From the NCBI GenBank assembly GCA_964542875.1, contig CAZIWA010000084.1, positions 1 through 24,139 of the forward strand: a DNA stretch of 24,139 bases. Reading direction: 5' to 3'. This stretch comes from CAZGOM01 sp964542875. GTDB lineage: Bacteria; Planctomycetota; Phycisphaerae; Phycisphaerales; Phycisphaeraceae. Each line of letters begins with the position of its first letter. Positions within the stretch are counted from its first letter, which is position 1. Made by a program: the position numbers and the translations under genes. The notes under the pieces were generated by a model that was given only the letters and a program-made list of their open reading frames with translations, had not been told where the DNA came from and did no database searches. Below are positions 1 through 8,402 of the stretch, one piece after another.

Positions 1-52
1 AACCCGAAACCCGAAACCCGAAACCCGAAACCCGAAACCCGAAACCCGAAAC
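1..52. repeat. Heptanucleotide tandem repeat (AACCCGA)n at window edge
   Basis: Seven perfect copies of AACCCGA occupy bases 1-49, followed by a partial copy (AAC). The array is cut by the window start, so its true copy number is unknown. It ends 40 bp before the start codon of the GntR-type regulator and so lies in, or next to, that gene's promoter region. A perfect seven-base microsatellite is prone to copy-number slippage. No protein-coding role is visible. Confidence 0.95.
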
Positions 53-91
53 GGCTGCAGGTCTCTGCTATTGGTCACACCTTGAGTTACT

Positions 92-1210
92 ATGTCTTCC
101 ATGCCTTCAGAAGCCCGAAACGCATCAGAGAAACGCTCCCGCAGGCCCCGGCACAAGCTGGAGTCCATCCTTGCTGAGATCCGAGGGTGGATTATTTCCG
201 GCAAAATCCCATTGGGTGGCCAGTTGCCCACGCGGGAGAAGCTCATTGAGAAGTTTGATGTAAGCAGCGTGACAGTGCAGCGGGCACTTGATCAACTGGT
301 GGCTGATGGCTTTGTGTATGCGCGGCCGCGGCATGGCACGTTTGTGTCGGAGCATCCGCCTCATTTGTTTCACTATGGGTTGGTTTTTTCATCCAAGCAT
401 GCGGCAAGCTCCGCGGAGCTTCCTTCGAAATTCTGGGTGACGCTGGCGAACCTCGCGGTGACGATGGGGCGCGCGCAGGGGCGGCGGATATCGCTCTACT
501 TTGAAGTGGATGACACGATGGAATCCAGGGATGGGCAACGGCTGCGGGAAGACGTGGCCGCGGGCCGGCTGGCAGGCCTGATCCTCACCATTCCTCGTGA
601 TGTGAAAAACTTCGTCAGCAAGGCGGGCATTCCTTCGGTTTCGTTTAACAAGCCGACCGACTGGGCGCCGCTGGGCATTCCCACGCTTTCGTGCGTGGAC
701 CTGAGCATGGAAGGCATTCTCGAGGCGGGCATCAAGCGTCTGGCGGAGCAAGGCGGCAAACGACTGGCAGTGTTTTTCAACTCCGTGCACGACACTGCAT
801 ACATTCAACTGGTGCAGGAACTGGCGGCCAGGTTTGGCATGCAGAGCCAGCGGCACTGGGTGCAGGGTGCAGACCCGCTGAATAACCGGTGGGTGCGCAA
901 TGTGCCGCCGATGCTGCTCAACGGCCCGGCCAGCCAGCGGCCGGACAGCATTCTGGTGACTGATGACCATCTTTCCGAAGCCTGCTGCGAGGGCATCGCC
1001 GATGCGGGCTTCACCGTGGGCAAGGAAGTGAAAGTCATTTCGTACGCCAACTTCCCTTCTGCGCCGAAGCTGCCGGCCGCGGTTCAGCTTCTGGGCTTTG
1101 AGGTGTCCCAGGCGCTTGAAGACGCCTTGAACATCATTGACCGCAAGCGTAGGGGCGAGAAGGTGCCTTATGCCATTTCCAAATGGCCTGTATTCAGCAA
1201 TGAGATCTGA
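92..1210 (+). CDS. GntR-family regulator with LacI/PBP-like effector domain
   Basis: The 372-aa protein has an N-terminal winged helix of GntR type at residues 22-86. Its recognition region contains SSVTVQRALDQL, followed by the wing GFVYARPRHGTFV. Residues 95-365 resemble a periplasmic-binding-protein-like sugar sensor of the LacI/GalR kind, with the expected repeated alpha/beta pattern and a late segment (SILVTDDHLSEACCEGIADAG) typical of these domains. This architecture is known from AraR of Bacillus and from many planctomycete and lentisphaeral regulators, and acts as a sugar-responsive transcription factor. The ATG at 92 has no strong Shine-Dalgarno, and a second ATG lies at 101. The gene converges with the lyase-like gene, and its likely targets are that gene and the DUF4838 gene. 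The effector is unknown. Confidence 0.88.
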   Translation: MSSMPSEARNASEKRSRRPRHKLESILAEIRGWIISGKIPLGGQLPTREKLIEKFDVSSVTVQRALDQLVADGFVYARPRHGTFVSEHPPHLFHYGLVFSSKHAASSAELPSKFWVTLANLAVTMGRAQGRRISLYFEVDDTMESRDGQRLREDVAAGRLAGLILTIPRDVKNFVSKAGIPSVSFNKPTDWAPLGIPTLSCVDLSMEGILEAGIKRLAEQGGKRLAVFFNSVHDTAYIQLVQELAARFGMQSQRHWVQGADPLNNRWVRNVPPMLLNGPASQRPDSILVTDDHLSEACCEGIADAGFTVGKEVKVISYANFPSAPKLPAAVQLLGFEVSQALEDALNIIDRKRRGEKVPYAISKWPVFSNEI

Positions 1211-1266
1211 GTGGTGCGGGTTGATGGTTGAGTGGTGTGTGTGAAAGAACCATTGATTGGGCAAAA

Positions 1267-1293
1267 CGCAGTACGGCTTTGAGCCGTGCTGTG
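1267..1293 (-). terminator. Probable intrinsic terminator of the lyase-like gene
   Basis: An inverted repeat with an 11-bp stem (two G-U pairs) and a 5-nt loop lies 14 bp beyond the stop of the minus-strand gene. Read on the minus strand it is followed by GTTTTG, a short T tract. It sits in the 96-bp space between two convergent genes. The orientation of the T tract favours termination of the minus-strand transcript, although it may act weakly in both directions. Confidence 0.6.
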
Positions 1294-1306
1294 CCACTGG
1301 GATTGG

Positions 1307-3955
1307 TTATTTGCCAAAGATTTCCAGCTCGTACTTGAGTGACACTTCGCCGGCGGGCGTGGGCTTTTCGACCACATGCAGGAGCAGGGTGTTCTTCTTG
1401 CCCAGAGAGACATTCATGGGGGCGGGGAGGTTCACGATGACACCGAAGCCGCCTCGGTCGATGGTGACTTTTTGTGTCTTGACCGGGGTTTCCGTCAGCG
1501 GTGCGCCTTCAGCGGTGATTTTGGTGGCAGGATCGTTGGCGGAGGGCTTGAGAGGGTTATAGAAGGGGAGCATCTCGTAAGCCTGGGTGACTTTCGTCCG
1601 GTCCGGCGAGGGCTTCCAGAGTTCAAACATGGATTCGTAACCGGAGGGGGCCAGCTCGAAGGCACACAGGATCTTGTTGTTTTCGAACGTGTAGGAGCGC
1701 TTGATTTTGACGTTTGCGCCGCGGACTTCGCCGGAACTGGTGACAGTGGCATTGACGAGCCTGGCGTCTGGGTGCTCGCTGGCTGCGGTGACGATGGGGC
1801 GGCCATCGGCCATGGAACCGACGAGGGAGTGGAGGTGGAACTCACGCCAGTTGGACCGAGCCATGCCGTGGCCGTAGGAGTCGTTGAGGGTGGAGGCGAT
1901 GACGAGGCCTTTTTCCGGGACGTAGAGTTGGCAGAGGGCTCCGCCGCCGTAGCCGATTTCACCGTCGAAGCCATAGCCTGCGTATTCGGGGCTCAGTCGG
2001 CCGTGGTAGGTGAGGGCGTAGTAGGTCGAGCGACGGGCGGCGAAGAATTCATTTGCGCCGTTGACGGTTTCGGTGAAGTCCGGGCCGGGCAGGGCCTTGA
2101 GCCGGCGTGGGCCTTCGGTGGGCACTTCAAATGCGGGGTACTGGTGGGTGCGGGCGCTCCAGGGGTTTGCGCCGTAGTGGCGGTATTTGTCTTTGGCGTT
2201 TTTGGGGACGCCGTAAGTGCCGATGGAGCAGGTGTAGGTGTAGCCGTTCCAGATTCTGTCATAGGTGGTCTGGAGTTTTTCTTCGGGCAGATCGGTGAGC
2301 AATGCGGCCCAGGTTTCCAGGATGTAAGAGCCGTAGTGATGGTCGTAACCAAAACCTTCCTGAACGAAGCCGGAGGGGCCCACGCCGGTGCGCTCGCCCC
2401 AGCCGCCGCTTATGAAACGGTCGCGGTAAGTTTGGTAGAGGGAGGCGTGAAGGGGATCGCCGGTGGCGGCGGAGACGTAGCGAAGCGCCCCGACCACCTG
2501 GGCAAAGGCATTGCCGTTGACGCGGGGCCAATCGCGGCAGAAGGCCAGACGGTCGCCGCCGGTGAGCATGGCTTCACGCACGCCTTTGACCACCTCGGGG
2601 GGAACATCGCTGGTGATCTGGGTGAGCACGCGCCAGGAGGGCCGCCAGTATTGGTAGGCGTAGTTGCTGAATTCATAGCCGAGGTTGGCGATGGGGCCAG
2701 CGGCGACGTGGTCATTGGGGCCGATGGCCAACAGGCCCTGGATGAGATCGCGCAAGGCGTAGTTGAGCTCAGGTTTATTCTTATTTTTGGCCCAGTTGTA
2801 AAGGATCACATCGCAGGCAGGCGCTTTCCAGTACACGCTGTTGCTGTTCTGGAAATTGTCCACCTGGGTCAGGCCGGTGAAGCCGTTGATGTTCTTGGCC
2901 AGAACCGCGGGCTTGCCGTCGACCATGGGGGTGATGTCGGCTTCAGTGAGGCTTGCCGCCCATTTCTGGAGTGCCGGCTGCCAGGGCTGCCAGAACCGGA
3001 CGCCGTCGACCATGATGGCGCCGTTGGCGACCTTTTCAGCCAGGGCAGCGGTGGGCGCCATGGCGGCGTTGACGGAGAGCGCTCCGCGCATCTTCACAAA
3101 TTCCGGCTTGGGGAGCACCATCGCCAGGTGGAACATGCATGCGTTCCTGCCGTCGGGAACTTCAAACGAAAGCACTTTGCCGGCGAGGCCGGGGATTTTG
3201 GTCAGATCAAGCTCTACCTTGTTGAACCCGGACTGGGCGGTGCCTTCAACGACGGTTTTGCCCGAGAGTTCTTTAATGGCGAAGCCGCGATTGTTGGGCT
3301 GGTCGTACTCGATGAACATGAGTTGGAGCCTGGTGGCGTCCTGAGGGACCAGGAAGTAGCTCTTTTTGTATTGGCCGGGGCCGGCATGGAGCCAGTTGTC
3401 ATTACCGGCGAGGGCGTAGGAAAGGTTGGTGCTGGTGTTGACTTTGATGATGTGGTCTGCGCTGCCGACGACCACGGCACGGTAGATGCCTGGCTTGCCG
3501 GCGGGGACGTTCCATTTGAAGGTTCTTGTTGCCCGCTGGGCGATCTGGTCAGGCTGGGTGGGGGTGCTGAACCTGTAGGCCGGGGTGCTGCCGGTGGCGT
3601 AGCAGTAGCCGTAGTACCAGCCTTCGTGATCCCAAGCGGCGTAAGCGGGGAGCAGTCCGCCGGAGATGATCCCGTCGTCGGGGATGACTTGCCTTACAGG
3701 TGTGGCTCCATCGGGCTGGTAGAGCTTCACCAGCACTTCACGCGGGCCGGATTCCAACAGGTTCAGGTCCTGAACGTCAAGGGTGAGTTCGAAGGGTTTG
3801 CCGTCGGGGTTGTCGAAAAAGAATGTTGCGCCGGGGTAGAGCCGGTGCCATGGGTTGCTGCCCGCGGGCGATTCCCCGGCGATGGCCATCGGGGTGAGCA
3901 TCAGCACAAGGCTCAGGAGGGCAGCCAGTGCAATCATTGCGTGAGTCTTGGTCAT
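1307..3955 (-). CDS. Secreted polysaccharide-lyase-like protein (putative alpha/alpha toroid)
   Basis: The 882-aa protein starts with a clear signal peptide (hydrophobic residues 7-22, likely cleavage after AIA at residue 26), so it acts outside the cytoplasm. The order looks like an N-terminal beta-rich region (about 30-285), a helical region (about 300-620) and a C-terminal beta-sandwich-like region (about 630-880). The helical part carries PRVNGNAFAQVVGALRY (residues 477-493) and GFVQEGFGYDHHYGSYI (529-545). These resemble the conserved Asn and the His/Tyr pair of toroid lyases such as PL8 and heparinase-like enzymes. RRSTYYALTYHGRL near 641 resembles the segment opening the beta sandwich in those families. 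Family assignment and substrate are uncertain, and I do not recognise a precise PL family. The start is supported by GAGGA 5 nt upstream. It is divergent from the DUF4838 gene. Confidence 0.65.
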   Translation of the reverse strand: MTKTHAMIALAALLSLVLMLTPMAIAGESPAGSNPWHRLYPGATFFFDNPDGKPFELTLDVQDLNLLESGPREVLVKLYQPDGATPVRQVIPDDGIISGGLLPAYAAWDHEGWYYGYCYATGSTPAYRFSTPTQPDQIAQRATRTFKWNVPAGKPGIYRAVVVGSADHIIKVNTSTNLSYALAGNDNWLHAGPGQYKKSYFLVPQDATRLQLMFIEYDQPNNRGFAIKELSGKTVVEGTAQSGFNKVELDLTKIPGLAGKVLSFEVPDGRNACMFHLAMVLPKPEFVKMRGALSVNAAMAPTAALAEKVANGAIMVDGVRFWQPWQPALQKWAASLTEADITPMVDGKPAVLAKNINGFTGLTQVDNFQNSNSVYWKAPACDVILYNWAKNKNKPELNYALRDLIQGLLAIGPNDHVAAGPIANLGYEFSNYAYQYWRPSWRVLTQITSDVPPEVVKGVREAMLTGGDRLAFCRDWPRVNGNAFAQVVGALRYVSAATGDPLHASLYQTYRDRFISGGWGERTGVGPSGFVQEGFGYDHHYGSYILETWAALLTDLPEEKLQTTYDRIWNGYTYTCSIGTYGVPKNAKDKYRHYGANPWSARTHQYPAFEVPTEGPRRLKALPGPDFTETVNGANEFFAARRSTYYALTYHGRLSPEYAGYGFDGEIGYGGGALCQLYVPEKGLVIASTLNDSYGHGMARSNWREFHLHSLVGSMADGRPIVTAASEHPDARLVNATVTSSGEVRGANVKIKRSYTFENNKILCAFELAPSGYESMFELWKPSPDRTKVTQAYEMLPFYNPLKPSANDPATKITAEGAPLTETPVKTQKVTIDRGGFGVIVNLPAPMNVSLGKKNTLLLHVVEKPTPAGEVSLKYELEIFGK

Positions 3956-4159
3956 AGCGTCCTCAGGTGGGGCCGGGATTATCGGTCCGGGATCGTCGCA
4001 TTGAAAAGAGATTACTTTACAAAAACAATAATTACAATAAAGTGATTGAAGGTGCTTGTGAAAAAGAGGATTTTTTCAGTAAATCCAGCATGGTGTGAAA
4101 ATATTCAGTGTTTTATCAGTAGCCTCTGAGAACCGCTTGGCCGCAGGAGAGTCTGTAAA
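3956..4159. promoter_or_regulatory. Divergent promoter region with imperfect inverted repeat
   Basis: This 204-bp spacer separates the divergent lyase-like and DUF4838 genes, so it must carry both promoters. Bases about 4000-4120 are much richer in A+T than the flanking genes. An imperfect inverted repeat (ATTACTTTAC at 4011-4020 and ATAAAGTGAT at 4037-4046, 8 of 10 positions complementary) is a candidate operator for the GntR-type regulator encoded at 92-1210. I could not pick convincing -35/-10 pairs. AGGAGA at 4145-4150 is the ribosome-binding site of the plus-strand gene. Confidence 0.5.
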
Positions 4160-6601
4160 GTGAATATGAGCTCTATAACTCGCCGCTGCGCTTTGATTGC
4201 GATTCTCCTGGCCCTTGTGGCGATGTTTACGGGATTGCCTGCCAATGCGCAGGCCCTTGCCCCGGTTTGGGTGAAGTCCGCGGAGGCACCTGCGGTCTAT
4301 TTCAATGAGGCTAAGCCCCAGAGCCGGTCGGCGGCGTTGGCGCTGGCCAAGTATCTCTCGACCATCACGGGCACTGAGGTGAAGCCGGTGAAGGCGAAAT
4401 CGCCTTCCTCTGAAAAAGGTTTTTTTATCGGCTTCCGTCAGCCGCAGTCCACGAACCCCAAGGCTACGTTTTCCGTGGAGGTGACACCGCAGGGGCAGGT
4501 GTTTCTTGATGGAGCTGACGGCAATGAAGACCTGCGTGTGGCGGTGATGGATCTTGTGCAAAATGAACTTGGCTGCAAGATATGGTCGTACGACGAAGAA
4601 GTGGTTCCCGTTCAGGAAACGCTCGCATTTAAGCCTGGGGTGCGGGTACCGGTTCCGGCGTTCAGCCAGATCTACTTTTACAACAATGAGGCTGCCTCCA
4701 TGCCGGGGGAATTCCGGTATGCCATGAAGGCCAAGCATGGCCCGCAGTTCACGGGGAACCACACGCTTTACCCGTTGCTGGAGGCCGCCGCGGCACAGCA
4801 TCTGGAGTTTTTCCCCGCGGATGACAAGGGTGTGCGTAAGGGCAACAACCTTCACTTTTGCTACAGCGCGCCGGGCATTGCCCAAGCTTTGGCGGACGCG
4901 CTTTCAAAGGAAGTGGAGAAGCGCAAAGGCAACGTGAAAGACCACATCTACTTCGCCGGCATGGGCGACTGGTACGGCGGATGGTGCAAGTGCCCCACGT
5001 GCATGAAAATCTACGATGAGGAAGCCTGGACCAATCCCGATGGCAAGACGATCAAAGGGCTGAGCGCGACGCTGATCCGGATGATGAACGAGACCGGGCA
5101 GATCCTGGACAAGAAGTATCCCGGCATTCAGTTGGGCACGTTTGCGTATATGTCGCTGGACAACCCGCCTGGCATCACCAAGCCGGGCCCGAATATTCAC
5201 ATTCAGCTTCCCCGGCTGCGTTATGACACGTGTACGCCGGTGGATGTATCGCCCAAAAACCGGAACGTCTATCTTGCGATGCAGCGGTGGGCGGAAATTG
5301 CCCCCAACCGGTTTTACATCTGGGAGTACGGCGCAAACTACTCGAGCTTCCTGGACCCATTCCCGGTAACGCACTCTATGGCGCAGAACATCAAGGTGTA
5401 CGCCAAGATGGGAGTGGCGGGAATCCTGATGCAGGGCAACTATGTCAGCGGGGGCGGCGATCTGGTGGTTCTGCGAAACTGGGTGTGGTCGCGCCTGATG
5501 TGGAACCCGGAGTTGGACCCGGACGCGCTCATCAAAGAGTTCTGTGAGGGGTATTACGGGCCGGCGGCACCAAAAATGATCGAGTACATCAACACGCTGG
5601 ATGACTCGGTGAAGAACCCCGCGCCGATCGTGGTGAATGAGTTTTCAGATGCCAAGAAGACTTTCCTCAAGCCGGAATTGCAGGCGCAGCTTTACGCCAT
5701 TCTTGATGACGCGATGAAGCTTGCGCAGGTGAAGGCCAATCTCTACGGCCGTCGGGTGAAGGAAGCCCGCGCCAGCCTGGAAGCAACCCGGCTTTGGCGT
5801 CCGGGGCCACTGGCGGAGAAGGACGGCAAGCTGATTCGCACGGATCTTCCTGGGTATTCCTACGATGATGCCCGGGATCTTCTGGCCCATATTCGCGGCG
5901 CATCGCCCCGTGAGTTCGGAACCGGCAAGAGCTATCAGTTGAGCTTCATCACCATGCATGGCGGGCCGCTGCACATCCTCAATGAAGGGAAGCTGCAGGC
6001 GACGATTGCGCCTGTGCAAGGCGGCATCCGGCGAGTGACGTTCGACGGTGTGGACGTGATCCAGGCGATTCAAACTCAGCCAGCCGGCTGCGACGGCGAA
6101 TTTGTGGAGCAGGGAGGGAACTACGGCTCCATCAAGTTCGAGACCGGCATCGGGCATTGGAGCCCCAACAACAAAGCGTGGAATCTTTCCTACTTCCAGT
6201 TGCTGCCGGGAAACAAGATTCGGGTACAAACCACGCTGACGCAGGTGGTGAAACCCGAGTCGCTTCCCCGCGGAGGCAGCCGAACCAGTTACAAAATCAT
6301 CAATGGCGAGGCTCCCAAGATTGAACGGGTTTCCCTGGGTGTGGCCACGCCGGTGGCGTATAAAGTGCCGGCCAAGAATGTTGCCATCGCTCGATTCGAC
6401 ACGCTTCGGATTTCCTACCCCAAAGCGGGAATCGTGATCGAAGACACCTACCCCGGCACGCAGGCGCTGTTTGGCGACATCGACCAGGCGGCGGCGACAT
6501 CGGCTGTTTCAATCACCGTGAATACGGACCCGCTGGATGTTCAGGTGAACAAGCCGTTTGAGACTCCGCTTCGGGAGCTGGTGTTCACGAAAACCAAGTA
6601 A
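4160..6601 (+). CDS. Secreted DUF4838 domain protein (glycosidase-related)
   Basis: The 813-aa protein has a signal peptide (residues 10-30, likely cleavage after ANA at 30). Residues 40-165 resemble the GH67/GH20-type N-terminal domain that precedes many glycoside hydrolase barrels. Residues about 170-480 match the DUF4838 pattern: FCYSAPGIAQAL near 233, then GDWYGGWCKCPTCMKIYDEE near 269-288 with Cys276, Cys278 and Cys281, and later YIWEYGANYSSFLDPFP and GILMQGNY. The C-terminal 300 residues are a beta-rich region of unknown role. DUF4838 proteins are common in polysaccharide loci of Planctomycetota, Verrucomicrobiota and Bacteroidota, and catalysis is presumed rather than shown. GTG at 4160 is preferred because AGGAGA lies about 9-10 nt upstream. 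ATG at 4166 is the alternative. Confidence 0.87.
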   Translation: MNMSSITRRCALIAILLALVAMFTGLPANAQALAPVWVKSAEAPAVYFNEAKPQSRSAALALAKYLSTITGTEVKPVKAKSPSSEKGFFIGFRQPQSTNPKATFSVEVTPQGQVFLDGADGNEDLRVAVMDLVQNELGCKIWSYDEEVVPVQETLAFKPGVRVPVPAFSQIYFYNNEAASMPGEFRYAMKAKHGPQFTGNHTLYPLLEAAAAQHLEFFPADDKGVRKGNNLHFCYSAPGIAQALADALSKEVEKRKGNVKDHIYFAGMGDWYGGWCKCPTCMKIYDEEAWTNPDGKTIKGLSATLIRMMNETGQILDKKYPGIQLGTFAYMSLDNPPGITKPGPNIHIQLPRLRYDTCTPVDVSPKNRNVYLAMQRWAEIAPNRFYIWEYGANYSSFLDPFPVTHSMAQNIKVYAKMGVAGILMQGNYVSGGGDLVVLRNWVWSRLMWNPELDPDALIKEFCEGYYGPAAPKMIEYINTLDDSVKNPAPIVVNEFSDAKKTFLKPELQAQLYAILDDAMKLAQVKANLYGRRVKEARASLEATRLWRPGPLAEKDGKLIRTDLPGYSYDDARDLLAHIRGASPREFGTGKSYQLSFITMHGGPLHILNEGKLQATIAPVQGGIRRVTFDGVDVIQAIQTQPAGCDGEFVEQGGNYGSIKFETGIGHWSPNNKAWNLSYFQLLPGNKIRVQTTLTQVVKPESLPRGGSRTSYKIINGEAPKIERVSLGVATPVAYKVPAKNVAIARFDTLRISYPKAGIVIEDTYPGTQALFGDIDQAAATSAVSITVNTDPLDVQVNKPFETPLRELVFTKTK

Positions 6602-7570
6602 ATGGCACGGCAAAAGCCTTGGCACTACCCAGGCCCGGCTGAGCCTGCTATCGTTTCCCGCATGACGTTCAAAAAACCTCCGCTTCGGATCCAACCCACG
6701 ACCCTCTGGGACTACCCTTCCCAGGACTACGGCGATGAACAGCAAGGGGTGGCAGGCTACAAAGGCGCTACGCCAAGCTACATCATCTGGAATCTGCTTC
6801 AGCGCTATACCAAGCCTAAAGATCTTGTGATCGATCCCTGTGCGGGGTCGGGTACGACGCTGGATGTGGCGCGTGATCTGGGCCGGCGGGCGCTGGGGTA
6901 CGACGTGAACCCGATCCGGAAAGACATCTTCAGGGTTGATGCGCGCAAGCTTCCCCTGGAGGATGGTAAGGCTGATTTCGTGTTTATCGATCCGCCTTAT
7001 TCCACGCACATCGATTATTCGGACGATCCTCGGTGCATCGGCAAGCTTGATGCGGCTGACGGCAGCTATTACCAGGCAATGGATCTTGTGATCACGGAGA
7101 TTCACCGGGTGCTTAAGCCCACCGGGTATATGGGGCTCTATGTCAGCGATTCGTTCGTGAAAGACAAAGGGTTTTATCCCATTGGGTTTGAGCTTTTCGG
7201 CATGATGCAGAAGCTTATGGACCCGATCGATATCATCTCGGTGGTCCGTTACAACAAGACGCTGACGATGGGCAATTACCGGGCTGCCGCAGAAGAGGGC
7301 AACTTCTACCTTCGGGGTTTCAATTACCTTTTCATCATGCAGAAACCTTTGAAGCCCAAGCCCGTGGGTACTGTGCCGGCGCAGGCGGCCAAGCCGACGC
7401 CGACGCCTGCCGCGCCGCAAGCGCCAACGGGGCCTTCAAATCCACGTCCGAGGTTTGGGCCTACAAACCGCCGCGAAGGGGGGCCACGACCCGGAGGCCA
7501 GGGTTTTGGCCCAAATCGTCAGGATCGCGGGCCAGGACGAAACAAAAACGGTCGCGGTGGAAACCCCTGA
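6602..7570 (+). CDS. DPPY-type DNA methyltransferase-like protein with R/G/P-rich tail
   Basis: The 322-aa protein carries an AdoMet-binding motif I (VIDPCAGSGTTLDVARDLGRR, from residue 77) and a catalytic DPPY motif at residues 130-133. It is therefore an N4-cytosine/N6-adenine-type amino methyltransferase fold. Motif I precedes DPPY, and no obvious target-recognition domain is present in the roughly 240-residue core. Residues about 245-322 are a low-complexity tail rich in Lys/Pro/Ala and then Arg/Gly/Pro. The ATG at 6602 follows the stop of the DUF4838 gene with no gap but lacks a convincing ribosome-binding site. Met21 (ATG at 6662), just before a conserved-looking TLWDYPSQDYG segment, may be the true start. 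No restriction enzyme is nearby, so it may be an orphan DNA modifier or act on RNA. The 3' end overlaps truB antisense by 110 bp. Confidence 0.85.
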   Translation: MARQKPWHYPGPAEPAIVSRMTFKKPPLRIQPTTLWDYPSQDYGDEQQGVAGYKGATPSYIIWNLLQRYTKPKDLVIDPCAGSGTTLDVARDLGRRALGYDVNPIRKDIFRVDARKLPLEDGKADFVFIDPPYSTHIDYSDDPRCIGKLDAADGSYYQAMDLVITEIHRVLKPTGYMGLYVSDSFVKDKGFYPIGFELFGMMQKLMDPIDIISVVRYNKTLTMGNYRAAAEEGNFYLRGFNYLFIMQKPLKPKPVGTVPAQAAKPTPTPAAPQAPTGPSNPRPRFGPTNRREGGPRPGGQGFGPNRQDRGPGRNKNGRGGNP

Positions 7571-8366
7571 CCAGAGGCCAACTGGGTTCCGGGAATCCTT
7601 CGGGCATCTGCCAGTGACCAGGCGCGATGTCAGTTGCGGGGATGGGCCGGGTTTGCCGAAGTTCGCCGATGTCTTTATCGCTGAGCGCCTTGGTGGGGGC
7701 CCAGGGCAATATGTCTTTGCCATGCACGCCGACGATCTGGCCGGCGCCGGGGTCGGTCCAGGGGCCGATGGCCACGCGTGTGAGGGCTGAGAGGTGGGCG
7801 CCGCAACCCATGGCGCGGCCCAGGTCCCGTGCCAGAGAGCGGACGTAGTACCCGCCTCGAGCGGTGAGCCGGACCACGCTTTGGTTGGGGAGATCGTGCT
7901 TGATCCAAGCGGCTTCGTGAAGGTAAACCTCAGAGGCGGGCAACACCACTTCTTCGCCTCGGTGCGCCTTGATGTAAGCCCGTTCGCCATCGACGCGCTT
8001 ATTGCTGTGAGTGGGAGGGATTTGCTCTTTCCACCCCACGAAGCCGGCCAGGGCATCTGTGAGCTTTTGCTCGGTGAGGCCGGAGGTGTCTCCCGTTGAA
8101 ACCACTTTGCCGCCAAGATCCAGGTTGTCGGTTTCCACACCCCATTTGATGGTGGCTTCGTACACCTTGGGCGCATCGTGGATGTAGTTGAACAGCTTTG
8201 TCGCGGGGTCTACCAGCACCAGAAGGAGGCCTGAGGCGAAAGGGTCCAGCGCGCCGCCATGGCAGGTTTTGACGGGTTTGCCCTGGATGTTTTTCGTGAA
8301 CTCCTGCAGCAGTGAAAAGCTTGTCGGACCACACGGCTTATGCAGCAGATAAATGCCTGGTTTCAT
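7461..8366 (-). CDS. truB: tRNA pseudouridine(55) synthase TruB
   Basis: The 301-aa protein converts U55 of the tRNA T-loop to pseudouridine in the cytoplasm. The N-terminus LLHKPCGPTS matches the TruB KP-G-TS motif. The catalytic loop is HGGALDPFASGLL, with the nucleophile Asp41 (the usual form is GHTGTLDPLATG). YEATIKWGVETDNLDLGG (residues 69-86) matches the next conserved motif, with TDN instead of the usual TDT. GGYYVRSLARDLG, near residue 170, is the RSL motif of the family. The length is normal for TruB. It starts 36 bp after the stop of the SH3/Tudor-repeat gene on the same strand, so the two may be co-transcribed. Its 3' end overlaps the methyltransferase gene on the other strand. Confidence 0.95.
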   Translation of the reverse strand: MKPGIYLLHKPCGPTSFSLLQEFTKNIQGKPVKTCHGGALDPFASGLLLVLVDPATKLFNYIHDAPKVYEATIKWGVETDNLDLGGKVVSTGDTSGLTEQKLTDALAGFVGWKEQIPPTHSNKRVDGERAYIKAHRGEEVVLPASEVYLHEAAWIKHDLPNQSVVRLTARGGYYVRSLARDLGRAMGCGAHLSALTRVAIGPWTDPGAGQIVGVHGKDILPWAPTKALSDKDIGELRQTRPIPATDIAPGHWQMPEGFPEPSWPLVRGFHRDRFCFVLARDPDDLGQNPGLRVVAPLRGGL

Positions 8367-8402
8367 CCCACAAAGATAACCGACATCGCCCGCACCGGCA
8401 TG

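Noticed and set aside
1..52. CRISPR array or telomere
   Set aside because: Seven-base units without spacers are not CRISPR, and nothing else suggests a chromosome end.
389..1297. 302-codon antisense frame over the GntR-type gene
   Set aside because: Arg/His-rich translation without domains, opposite a clear regulator gene.
1376..4045. 889-codon open frame antisense to the lyase-like gene
   Set aside because: It mirrors the minus-strand gene over nearly its whole length and encodes a Gly/Val/Ala/Asp-rich sequence without domains. The minus-strand frame has a signal peptide, RBS and recognisable motifs. Typical shadow frame in GC-rich coding DNA.
6509..7420. 303-codon antisense frame over the methyltransferase gene
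   Set aside because: Basic, His/Arg-rich translation; the plus strand carries motif I and DPPY.
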